Notes under the pieces: model-generated | Seen by the model: only the letters and a program-made list of their open reading frames with translations | What the model was told of the DNA's origin: nothing | Databases searched by the model: none | Shown here: positions 14,484 through 22,800 of the stretch, piece by piece | How the letters are laid out: each line of letters opens with the position of its first letter | Position numbering within the stretch: the stretch's first letter is position 1 | Assembly: GCF_014654785.1 (NCBI RefSeq) | Contig: NZ_BNBD01000001.1 | Coordinates: forward strand, 1-64,000 | Length of the DNA stretch: 64,000 bases | Source of the DNA: Streptomyces mashuensis | GTDB taxonomy: Bacteria > Actinomycetota > Actinomycetes > Streptomycetales > Streptomycetaceae | Direction: 5' to 3' | Program-made: the position numbers and the translations under genes

Positions 14484-16004
14484 ATGCCCGAACGCCGTAC
14501 CGTCGCTCTTGTCACACTTGGCTGCGCCCGTAACGAGGTGGACTCGGAGGAGCTGGCAGGCCGCTTGGCGGCGGATGGCTGGGACCTCGTCGAGGACGCC
14601 GCCGACGCCGATGTGGCCGTCGTGAACACCTGTGGCTTCGTCGAGGCCGCCAAGAAGGACTCCGTCGACGCCCTCCTGGAGGCGAACGACCTCAAGGAGC
14701 ACGGCCGCACCCAGGCCGTCGTGGCCGTGGGCTGCATGGCCGAGCGGTACGGCAAGGAGCTCGCCGACGCGCTGCCCGAGGCGGACGGCGTGCTCGGCTT
14801 CGACGACTACGCCGACATCTCCGACCGGCTCCAGACCATCCTCTCCGGCGGCGTCCACGCCTCCCACACCCCCCGCGACCGGCGCAAGCTGCTGCCGATC
14901 AGCCCCGCCGAGCGCCAGCAGGCCTCCGGCGCCTCCGCCGTCGCCCTCCCCGGGCACGCCCAGGAGGCGCAGGAGCCCCAGGAGGCCCCGGCCGACCTGC
15001 CCGACGGCCTGGCCCCCGCCTCCGGCCCGCGCGCCCCGCTGCGCCGCCGGCTCGGCACCAGCCCCGTCGCCTCGGTCAAGCTCGCCTCCGGCTGCGACCG
15101 GCGCTGCTCCTTCTGCGCCATCCCCTCCTTCCGCGGCTCCTTCATCTCCCGCCGCCCCTCCGACGTGCTGTCGGAGACGCGCTGGCTGGCGGAGCAGGGC
15201 GTGAAGGAGATCATGCTGGTCTCCGAGAACAACACCTCCTACGGCAAGGACCTCGGCGACATCCGGCTGCTGGAGACGCTGCTGCCGGAGCTGGCCGCCG
15301 TGGACGGCCTCGAGCGCATCCGCGTCAGCTACCTCCAGCCGGCCGAGATGCGGCCCGGCCTGATCGACGTGCTGACCTCCACGGAGAAGGTCGCCCCCTA
15401 CTTCGACCTCTCCTTCCAGCACTCGGCGCCCGGTGTGCTGCGCGCCATGCGCCGCTTCGGCGACACCGACCGCTTCCTGGACCTGCTGGCCACCATCCGT
15501 GACAAGGCCCCGCAGGCCGGCGTCCGCTCCAACTTCATCGTCGGCTTCCCCGGCGAGACCGAGGCCGACCTCGCCGAGCTGGAGCGCTTCCTCACCGGCG
15601 CCCGCCTGGACGCCATCGGCGTCTTCGGCTACTCCGACGAGGAGGGCACCGAGGCCGCCACGTACGACACCAAGCTGGACCCCGAGGTCGTCGCCGAGCG
15701 CCTGGCGCACATCTCCAGACTGGCCGAGGAGCTCACCGCCCAGCGCGCCGAGGACCGTGTCGGTGAGACCATCGAAGTACTCGTCGACCGTGTGGACGAC
15801 GAGGACGGAGTGATCGGCCGCGCGGCCCACCAGGCCCCCGAGACCGACGGCCAGGTCACCCTCGCCATGGACCCGGAGCTCGCCGCCCCGGGCCGGATGG
15901 TGGTGGCCCGGGTCGTGGCCGCCGAGGGCGTGGACCTCGTGGCGGAGCCGCTGGAGCCCGTCGGCGGGCTCACGGGCGGGTGTACCGAGGAGGCGGCCAG
16001 ATGA
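14484..16004 (+). CDS. rimO: Ribosomal protein S12 methylthiotransferase RimO
   Basis: The 506-residue radical-SAM protein adds a methylthio group to the conserved aspartate of ribosomal protein S12. The N-terminal MTTase domain has three cluster cysteines ([29 protein letters not shown]). The radical-SAM CxxxCxxC motif is Cys204, Cys208 and Cys211, followed by a C-terminal TRAM domain. A Pro/Glu/Ala-rich insert of about 50 residues lies before the radical-SAM domain. It overlaps pgsA by ATGA, so the two are translationally coupled. MiaB, the tRNA-modifying paralogue, is encoded at 47840. Confidence 0.95.
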   Translation: MPERRTVALVTLGCARNEVDSEELAGRLAADGWDLVEDAADADVAVVNTCGFVEAAKKDSVDALLEANDLKEHGRTQAVVAVGCMAERYGKELADALPEADGVLGFDDYADISDRLQTILSGGVHASHTPRDRRKLLPISPAERQQASGASAVALPGHAQEAQEPQEAPADLPDGLAPASGPRAPLRRRLGTSPVASVKLASGCDRRCSFCAIPSFRGSFISRRPSDVLSETRWLAEQGVKEIMLVSENNTSYGKDLGDIRLLETLLPELAAVDGLERIRVSYLQPAEMRPGLIDVLTSTEKVAPYFDLSFQHSAPGVLRAMRRFGDTDRFLDLLATIRDKAPQAGVRSNFIVGFPGETEADLAELERFLTGARLDAIGVFGYSDEEGTEAATYDTKLDPEVVAERLAHISRLAEELTAQRAEDRVGETIEVLVDRVDDEDGVIGRAAHQAPETDGQVTLAMDPELAAPGRMVVARVVAAEGVDLVAEPLEPVGGLTGGCTEEAAR

Positions 16005-16627
16005 GCGGACTCCCGGCCTCGGCCGCGAGGGGCCCGGCCCCGGCCGGCGGCGTACGGCAGGCCGGGCTGTGGAACATCGCCAACATCCTCACGATGGTGC
16101 GACTGGTCCTCGTGCCGGGGTTCGTCGTGCTGATGCTGCACAACGGCGGCTACGACCCGGCCTGGCGCGCGTTCGCCTGGGCCGCCTTCGCCGTCGCCAT
16201 GATCACCGACCTGTTCGACGGCCACCTGGCCCGGGCGTACAACCTGGTCACGGACTTCGGCAAGATCGCCGACCCCATCGCCGACAAGGCGATCATGGGC
16301 GCCGCGCTGATCTGCCTCTCCTACCTGGCGCTCCTGCCCTGGTGGGTCACCGGCGTCATCCTGCTCCGCGAGATCGGCATCACGCTGATGCGGTTCTGGG
16401 TCATCCGGCACGGTGTGATCCCGGCCAGCCGCGGCGGCAAGATGAAGACGCTCTTCCAGGGTGTGGGCGTGGGGATGTACATCCTGGTGCTCGACGGACC
16501 TTTGGCCACACTGCGCTTCTGGGTGATGGCGGTGGCCGTCGTGTTGACGGTCGTCACCGGCCTGGACTACGTCCGGCAGGCCCTCGTGCTGCGCCGGGCC
16601 GGGCGTGCCCGGGAGAACGCGTCGTGA
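16001..16627 (+). CDS. pgsA: CDP-diacylglycerol-glycerol-3-phosphate 3-phosphatidyltransferase PgsA
   Basis: The 208-residue membrane enzyme makes phosphatidylglycerophosphate from CDP-diacylglycerol and glycerol-3-phosphate. The CDP-alcohol phosphatidyltransferase signature DGxxAR-x8-GxxxDxxxD is present as [19 protein letters not shown] and the following PIADK. About five hydrophobic segments follow a short N-terminal tail. The start overlaps the rimO stop and its own stop overlaps the cinA GTG start, so rimO-pgsA-cinA form one operon. Actinobacteria carry several CDP-alcohol transferases; this neighbourhood supports the PgsA assignment. Confidence 0.92.
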   Translation: MSGLPASAARGPAPAGGVRQAGLWNIANILTMVRLVLVPGFVVLMLHNGGYDPAWRAFAWAAFAVAMITDLFDGHLARAYNLVTDFGKIADPIADKAIMGAALICLSYLALLPWWVTGVILLREIGITLMRFWVIRHGVIPASRGGKMKTLFQGVGVGMYILVLDGPLATLRFWVMAVAVVLTVVTGLDYVRQALVLRRAGRARENAS

Positions 16628-17172
16628 CCGGCCCGGACCTGCCGGATCCCGGGGGTACGGCCGGGCGGCTGCTGGACGCGCTCGTGGAGCGCGGGCAGAC
16701 CGTGGCCGCCGCCGAGTCGCTGACCGGCGGCCTGGTCGCCGCCTGGCTGACCGCCGCCCCCGGCGCCTCGCGCTCGGTGCGCGGCTCGGTCACCGCGTAC
16801 GCCACCGACGTCAAGCGGGACGTCCTGGGCGTGGACGGCGCGCTGCTCGACGAGCGCGGCGCCGTCGACGGCGAGGTGGCCCGGCAGATGGCGGCCGGCG
16901 TACGGACCGTGCTCGGCGCCGACTGGGGCCTGGCCACCACCGGTGTGGCGGGCCCGGAGCCGCAGGACGGCAAGGACGTCGGCACGGTCTTCGTGGCGGT
17001 CGCCGGGCCGGACGGCGCCGGTTCCGTCCGGGAACTGTCTTTGCGGGGCGGCCGGGCGGGTATCCGGAGCGAAAGCGCACAAGCGGTCCTCGCGCTGCTC
17101 CTCGGAGAACTCACCGGGGGACGCGTGGGGAACGCGGGGGCAAAGGATACGGAACACCACGGGGGGAATTGA
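16624..17172 (+). CDS. cinA: CinA-family C-terminal domain protein (nicotinamide-nucleotide amidohydrolase)
   Basis: At 182 residues this is the stand-alone CinA C-terminal domain. Signatures are VAAAESLTGGLVAAWLT, VRGSVTAYATDVKRDVLGV and ATTGVAGPEPQDGKDVGTVFVAV. The family hydrolyses nicotinamide mononucleotide to the acid form in pyridine-nucleotide salvage, and some members are linked to competence or DNA repair. The N-terminal molybdopterin-binding-like domain of long CinA is absent, which is common in actinobacteria. GTG 16624 overlaps the pgsA stop. A small reading frame bridges it to clgR. Confidence 0.9.
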   Translation: MTGPDLPDPGGTAGRLLDALVERGQTVAAAESLTGGLVAAWLTAAPGASRSVRGSVTAYATDVKRDVLGVDGALLDERGAVDGEVARQMAAGVRTVLGADWGLATTGVAGPEPQDGKDVGTVFVAVAGPDGAGSVRELSLRGGRAGIRSESAQAVLALLLGELTGGRVGNAGAKDTEHHGGN

Positions 17173-17285
17173 TGTTTGCAGCCCTGAGTGAACACGACAT
17201 AGCTCCCCGCACGGCCGCACCCCGAGGCGGTACGGTGGGGCGTGAAGGAACCGGATTCGCGGTCCAAGGAGGGAGCCACCGATGA
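17172..17285 (+). CDS. Possible 37-residue coupling peptide between cinA and clgR
   Basis: ATG 17172 shares its A with the cinA TGA stop, and its own TGA (17283-17285) overlaps the clgR ATG. The reading frame thus spans the whole intergenic gap. No independent ribosome-binding site is seen, so re-initiation after cinA would be needed. The peptide has no recognisable domain. It may be a coupling device or a chance frame in an untranslated gap. Confidence 0.4.
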   Translation: MFAALSEHDIAPRTAAPRGGTVGREGTGFAVQGGSHR

Positions 17286-17665
17286 TTCTGCTCCGTCGCC
17301 TGCTGGGTGACGTGCTGCGTCGGCAGCGCCAACGCCAGGGCCGCACTCTGCGCGAGGTCTCCTCGTCCGCCCGGGTCTCGCTCGGATACCTCTCCGAGGT
17401 CGAGCGCGGGCAGAAAGAGGCGTCCTCCGAGCTTCTCTCCGCGATCTGCGATGCACTCGACGTACGGATGTCCGAGGTCATGCGCGAGGTGAGCGACGAG
17501 CTGTCGCTGGCCGAGCTGGCGCAGTCGGCGGCGGCGAGCGAGCCGGTACCCGCGCCGATGCGGCCGATGTTCAATTCGGTGTCCGTCACCTCCGTGACGG
17601 GCGTTCCGGGGGAGCGCGTGACCATCAAGGCCCCCGCGGAGGCCGTGGACGTCGTCGCCGCCTGA
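17282..17665 (+). CDS. clgR: Transcriptional regulator ClgR
   Basis: The 127-residue protein has an XRE-type helix-turn-helix at about 5-65 ([39 protein letters not shown]). It ends in Val-Asp-Val-Val-Ala-Ala. In Streptomyces, ClgR activates the clpP1P2, lon and clpC genes, and its Ala-Ala C-terminus is the degron for ClpP-dependent turnover. The match to ClgR is close throughout. ATG 17282 follows GGAGGGAGCC. A related mycobacterial regulator has been reported to recognise the RecA-independent DNA-damage promoter, which occurs twice in this window. A strong terminator follows at 17721. Confidence 0.92.
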   Translation: MILLRRLLGDVLRRQRQRQGRTLREVSSSARVSLGYLSEVERGQKEASSELLSAICDALDVRMSEVMREVSDELSLAELAQSAAASEPVPAPMRPMFNSVSVTSVTGVPGERVTIKAPAEAVDVVAA

Positions 17666-17720
17666 TCGTCCGGATCGAGCGGGCCACGACCCCGAGGCTT
17701 CCTGTTTCACGTGTTTGACG

Positions 17721-17764
17721 CACGGGATCCCGGTCAGATGTCTGACCGGGATCCCGTGTTTTTT
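17721..17764 (+). terminator. Intrinsic terminator after clgR
   Basis: An 18-bp perfect inverted repeat (17721-17738 with 17741-17758) is followed by six T residues. It ends the rimO-pgsA-cinA-clgR transcript. Confidence 0.93.
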
Positions 17765-17884
17765 GTGCCGCGTGGTCCTGGAGTGGCCCGGATTCGTGCC
17801 GTTCATCCGCCTGTGTCACGGTGGAGGGACGGGACGCCCGGACCACCACCGGAACAGGTAGACCCGGAACAGGAGGAACAGCGG

Positions 17885-18355
17885 ATGTCTGTCGTGAAGA
17901 GCCCGCTCAACGAGCAGGACCGCAAGATCGTCGGTGATGCCCTCCAGGGCGCGCTCGTCGACCTGGTCGACCTCTCGCTCGTCGGCAAGCAGGTCCACTG
18001 GACCCTCGTCGGCCCCCGCTTCCGCTCCGTGCACCTTCAGCTGGACGAGGTGGTCACCACCGCCCGCGGGCACGGCGACACCGTGGCGGAGCGCGCCGCG
18101 GCGCTCGGCATCGCCCCGGACGGGCGGGCCGAGACGGTGGCCAAGACCAGCGGCATCGACACCCTGGGCGGCGGCTGGATCAGGGACACCGACGCCGTAC
18201 GCACCCTCGTCGACGCGCTCGGCGCGGTGATCGGGCGCATGCGCGAGCGGATCGAGGCCACCGCCGAGCCGGACCCGGTCACCCAGGACATCCTCATCGG
18301 TCTCACCCGCGACCTGGAGAAGCACCACTGGATGTTCCAGGCCGAGAACGCCTGA
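17885..18355 (+). CDS. dps: Dps-family ferritin-like DNA protection protein
   Basis: The 156-residue four-helix protein carries the Dps signature around QVHWTLVGPRFRSVHLQLDE, whose His, Asp and Glu residues match the inter-subunit ferroxidase site. LEKHHWMFQAENA ends the last helix. Dps dodecamers oxidise and store iron and shield DNA. S. coelicolor has three Dps proteins; by position this corresponds to the one next to clgR (DpsB, from memory). The start ATG 17885 follows GAGGAACAGCGG. The stop region contains a 12-bp direct repeat (GAGAACGCCTGA twice, sharing one base) that overlaps the stop codon. Confidence 0.9.
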   Translation: MSVVKSPLNEQDRKIVGDALQGALVDLVDLSLVGKQVHWTLVGPRFRSVHLQLDEVVTTARGHGDTVAERAAALGIAPDGRAETVAKTSGIDTLGGGWIRDTDAVRTLVDALGAVIGRMRERIEATAEPDPVTQDILIGLTRDLEKHHWMFQAENA

Positions 18356-18428
18356 GAACGCCTGAGCCCCGAGGTGCCCGGGCGGCCAGCGGTGGCGGGC
18401 CGCGCCCCGCGGGGGTCTCCTGGGGGAC

Positions 18429-18644
18429 ATGAGCCAGCCGCACCCGGTGATCCGCTTCACCAACGAGCTGATGACGGTCTGCGACCTCGACCAGGAGGCC
18501 GCCGGAACGTTTGTGCGGACCGTCTACCAGGAGGGCATGCACGAGGGCGAGCAGCGGGTGATCGTCGAGGTGCACCGGCGGGACCGGACGATCGCCGAGC
18601 TGGAGCGCGAGCTCGCCCGCCTGCGCGGCGAGCCCGCCGAGTGA
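18429..18644 (+). CDS. Conserved small protein of unknown function
   Basis: A 71-residue protein with an N-terminal globular-looking part (HPVIRFTNELMTVCDLDQEAAGTFV) and a charged C-terminal helix (TIAELERELARLRGE) likely to form a coiled coil. ATG 18429 is preceded by GGGGGA. No recognised family. The next gene starts 13 nt after its stop, suggesting co-transcription. Confidence 0.6.
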   Translation: MSQPHPVIRFTNELMTVCDLDQEAAGTFVRTVYQEGMHEGEQRVIVEVHRRDRTIAELERELARLRGEPAE

Positions 18645-18657
18645 GGCAGGGGCCGCC

Positions 18658-18891
18658 GTGGCCGTCCGCCCGTCCGCGCACCCGCCCCGCCGGCGTGCCG
18701 TGGAGCACGTGGCGAGGGCCCTGGTGCTGGTGTCGGCCGTGGTGTGGTGCGGGGCCGTCCTGCGGATCCTCACCCACCCGGGCCACACCGGTTTCGTGGA
18801 AGGGCTGCTGGCCGCCGGTGGCTGGAGCCTGAGCCTGCTGCCGGTGCACTGCACGCCCCGCTCCCGGCGGGGCGGCGAGCGGGAGGACTGA
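18658..18891 (+). CDS. Small membrane protein of unknown function
   Basis: The 77-residue product has a basic N-terminus, one clear hydrophobic helix (about 22-38, ALVLVSAVVWCGAVLRI) and a weaker second one (about 48-62). GTG 18658 follows GAGGCAGGGG. No family recognised. It ends 93 bp before the convergent nei gene. Confidence 0.5.
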   Translation: MAVRPSAHPPRRRAVEHVARALVLVSAVVWCGAVLRILTHPGHTGFVEGLLAAGGWSLSLLPVHCTPRSRRGGERED

Positions 18892-18984
18892 CGGCCCGCC
18901 TCGCCCGCCCTCGTAGGTCTTTCCGGCACGCGTCCCACCCGTCACGGGTCTCACCCGTACGGGGGAACGGCGTGGCCGGAGCCG

Positions 18985-19788
18985 TCAGACCGGCGGGGCC
19001 GGGCCGTTCTGGCAGTGCGGGCACCAGTACGTGCTCCGCTCCTGGCCCGCCGGGCCCTGGTCCGCGGCGAGGACCGGTGTGCCGCAGCGGCGGCAGGGCC
19101 GGCCGCCGCGCCCGTACACCCACAGTCGCCGGTCGGGCCGGGCGTCGGCGGTGGTGATGCGGGCCGTGCGGTCCTTGTTGGCCTCCAGCAGCTTCTTGGC
19201 GAGGGCCGTCAGCCGTTCGGGCGACGGCAGGGACGCCACGGGCAGCCAGGGCGTGACCCGCAGCAGGAAGCACAGCTCCGACTTGTACACGTTGCCGATC
19301 CCGGCGAGGTTCCGCTGGTCGAGCAGGGCCTCGCCGAGCGTGCGGCCGGGGTCGGAGAGCAGCCGGCGCAGTGCCTCGTCCGGGTCCCAGTCCTGGCCCA
19401 GCAGGTCGGGGCCCAGGTGCCCGACGACGGTGCTCTCGTCCGCGGTGCGCAGGAGCTCCAGCACGGGCAGGCGGTAGCCGACCGCGGTGTGGCGGGCGGT
19501 GCCCACGACGGCCCGGATCTGGTGGGCGGGGCCGGCGGGGCGGACCCGCCCGCCCGTGGGGCCGGTCCGCCAGGTGCCCTCCATGCCGAGGTGGGAGTGC
19601 AGGGTCAGGCCGCCGCCGAACCGCATGAGCAGGTGCTTGCCGCGCGCCACCACCTCGATGACCTGCCGGCCGGCCAGATCAGTGGTGGCCAGCCGCGGCA
19701 CCCGCAGGTCGCACCGGACGACCGGATCGCCCGCCAGCGCCCGGTGCAGGTCCCGGGCGGTGCGCCAGACGGTGTCTCCTTCGGGCAT
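18985..19788 (-). CDS. nei: DNA glycosylase/AP lyase, endonuclease VIII type (Nei2)
   Basis: The 267-residue base-excision enzyme begins MPEGDTV. After Met removal the catalytic proline and adjacent glutamate of the Fpg/Nei family are in place. A lysine (GKHLLMRF) matches the conserved beta-hairpin residue. A helix-two-turn-helix and a C-terminal zinc finger (CRRC ... CPHC, about 238-260) complete the fold. EGD rather than ELP after the proline indicates Nei rather than Fpg. An upstream in-frame ATG at 19797 would bury the catalytic proline. The gene starts 21 bp after lhr on the same strand, so the two likely form a repair operon. Confidence 0.93.
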   Translation of the reverse strand: MPEGDTVWRTARDLHRALAGDPVVRCDLRVPRLATTDLAGRQVIEVVARGKHLLMRFGGGLTLHSHLGMEGTWRTGPTGGRVRPAGPAHQIRAVVGTARHTAVGYRLPVLELLRTADESTVVGHLGPDLLGQDWDPDEALRRLLSDPGRTLGEALLDQRNLAGIGNVYKSELCFLLRVTPWLPVASLPSPERLTALAKKLLEANKDRTARITTADARPDRRLWVYGRGGRPCRRCGTPVLAADQGPAGQERSTYWCPHCQNGPAPPV

Positions 19789-19809
19789 ACCGCCCATGAT
19801 GTCGCCTGC

Positions 19810-22800
19810 TCAGGGCGCCCGCAGACGCAGCCCCCGCGGAGTGGCGTGGAAGCCCTCGGACTCCAGCAGCGCGGCCAGCGGCGAGGAGAGCGCGGGGGAG
19901 CCGTTCACCCGCTCCACGGTGACGGTGCCCAGCGCGCCGCCGCGGGCCGCCTCGGCCAGCGCGGCCACCGCCTCGCGCAGCGCCGGGTCGTCCGCGTCCT
20001 CCGCCCCGCCCGCCGACGTGTCCCCTGCGGGCCAGGCCAGGAGCGTCTTGCCGCCCCGCTCGACGTACAGGGCGAGCGCGCCGTCGACCAGGACGACCAG
20101 CGAGCCCGCCTTGCGGCCCGGTTTGTGGGTGGCTCCCGCCGGCGGGTCCGGCCAGGACAGGGCCGCGCCGTACGCGTTGGCGGGGTCCGCGGCGGCCAGC
20201 ACCAGCGCGCGGCGGCGCCCCGGCCGGCCGTGCCCGGGACGCCCGGTGTCCCAGGACGGACCATCGCCCGCCCGCTCACGGGCGGTGCTCGCCGCGCGCA
20301 GCCGGTCGACGGCGCCCTCCATGGCGAACTGCGCCGCGCCCAGCCCCTCCACGACGTAGCCCCGCCGGGCCTGCCCGCTCTCCTCGAAGGCGGACAGCAC
20401 CCGGTAGGCGGCGGAGAAGCCGCCCTCGACGCCCTCGGCCGCGACGGCGCCGCGGGTCACCACGCCGTGCCGGTCCAGGAGCGTACGGGCCAGGGCGTGC
20501 GCCCGGTGCGTGGTGTCCGGCTCGCGCTCGGGCAGCAGGGCCCAGCGGCCGGCCACGGTGGGCGGTCCGCCGCGGGAGGCCGGGGGCCGCAGGCCGGGGC
20601 CGGCCAGGGCGGCACGGCCGGCGAAGCCGCCGTACCGGCCGCGCGGGACGGAGCGGCGGGCGCGGTGCGCGGTGGAGCCGGCCGTGCGCCCGGAGCCCAG
20701 CAGGGCCCGCAGCGGCGCGAGCGTGTCGTTGGTGAGCCGGCCCGACCAGGCCAGGTCCCACAGCGCCTCGGCGATGCGGGCCTCCGAGGCGGCCGTGTCG
20801 TCCACGTCCGCGCCGGCGGCCCGTACGCGTTCGGCGATCTGGCGGAAGAACAGGCCGTGGCCGCCGGAGAGGGCGTCGAGGACGGCCCGGTGCACCGGGG
20901 AGAGCTCCAGCGGGTGGGGCGGGGGCAGCAGCAGGGGCGCGGTGTCGGCCGGCAGCAGCGTCACCCAGCCGTCCTTCCCCGGCAGGGCGCCCGCCCCGGC
21001 CCACACGACCTCGCCGGCCGCCGTGAGCTCGTCGAGCATCGCCGGCTGATAATCCGTCACGCGCGCGGGCAGCACGAGCTTCTCCAGCGCGGAGGCGGGC
21101 ACCGGGGCGCCCTGGAGCTGCTCCACCGCGCGCAGCAGGCCGTCGATGCCGCGCAGGCTGTCGGAGCCCACGTGCTGCCAGGCGGGCAGGAACGCGGCGA
21201 GTGTGGCGGGCGGTACGGGCTCCAGCTCGTGCCGCAGCGCGGCCAGGGAGCGCCGTCGCAGGCGGCGCAGCACGGCGGCGTCGCACCATTCCTGGCCCAT
21301 CCCCGACGGATGGAACTCGCCCTGGACGATGCGGCCCGTGGCGGCCAGGCGTTGCAGGGCGCCGTCGGTCACCGCGGTGCCCAGGCCGAAGCGGGCGGCG
21401 GCCTGCGCGGAGGTGAACGGGCCGTGGGTGCGGGCGTAGCGGGCGAGGAGGTCGCCCAGCGGGTCCTTGACGGGCTCGGTGAACGCCTCGGGCACGCCCA
21501 CGGGCAGCGCTGTGCCCAGCGCGTCGCGCAGCCGGCCGGCGTCCTCGACCGCCGCCCAGTGGTCCTGCCCGGCGATGCGGACGCGCAGGGCGCGGCGGGC
21601 GTCCGCCAGCTCCTGCGCCCAGCCCGGTTCGGCGCCGCGCGCGGCCAGCTCGTCACCGGTGAGCGGGCCCAGCAGCCGCAGCAGGTCGGCGACGCCCTCG
21701 ACGTCCTTGGCGCGGCGGTCCTCCGTGAGCCACTGCAGCTCCTGTTCGAGCTCGGCGAGGACCTCGGGGTCGAGCAGTTCGCGCAGCTCGGCCTGGCCCA
21801 GGAGCTCGGCCAGCAGCCGCGAGTCGAGCGACAGGGCGGCGGCGCGCCGCTCGGCGAGCGGCGAGTCGCCCTCGTACAGGAACTGGGCGACGTAGCCGAA
21901 CAGCAGGGAGCGGGCGAAGGGGGACGGCTCGGGGGTGGTGACCTCCACCAGGCGGACCCGGCGGGCCTCGATGTCGCCCATCAGCTCCGTCAGGCCGGGC
22001 ACGTCGAAGACGTCCTGGAGGCACTCGCGGACCGCCTCCAGGACGATGGGGAAGGACCCGAACTCGCCGGCGACCTGGAGGAGCTGGGCGGCGCGCTGCC
22101 GCTGCTGCCACAAGGGGGTGCGCTTGCCGGGGTTGCGGCGGGGCAGCAGCAGGGCGCGGGCGGCGCACTCGCGGAAGCGCGAGGCGAACAGGGCCGAGCC
22201 GCCCACCTGTTCGGTGACGACCCGGTCGACCTCGCCCTTGTCGAAGACGACGTCCGCGGCGCCCACGGGCGACTGTTCGCTGTCGTACGCGGTGTCCTGC
22301 CGGGCCGGGCCGGCGTCCAGCAGGTCGAGGCCCATCAGGTCGGCGTCGGGCAGGCGCAGCACGATGCCGTCGTCGGCGTGCATCACCTGGGCGTCGAGCC
22401 CGTACCGCTCGGCGAGCCGGGCGCCCAGCGCCAGCGCCCAGGGGGCGTGCACCTGGGCGCCGAAGGGGGAGTGCACGACGACGCGCCAGTCGCCGAGTTC
22501 GTCGCGGAACCGTTCGACGACGATGGTGCGGTCGTCGGGCACGTGCCCGCAGGCGCGCCGCTGCTCGTCCAGGTACGACACGACGTTGCCGGCCGCCCAT
22601 GCGTCGAGCCCGGCGGCCGTGAGGCGGGCGCGGGCGGCCTCCGCGTCGAGGGAGCCGACCTCGCGGAGGAACGCGCCGAGGGCGCGTCCCAGTTCGAGCG
22701 GGCGACCCAGCTGGTCGCCCTTCCAGAAGGGCAGCCTGCCGAGCGTTCCGGGGGCGGGGGTGACCAGGACGCGGTCGCGGGTGATGTCCTCGATGCGCCA

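Noticed and set aside
16605..17171. Alternative plus-strand frame running through cinA into the small bridging frame
   Set aside because: Within cinA it is Arg-rich shadow sequence; only the part from ATG 17172 is kept as a possible short gene.
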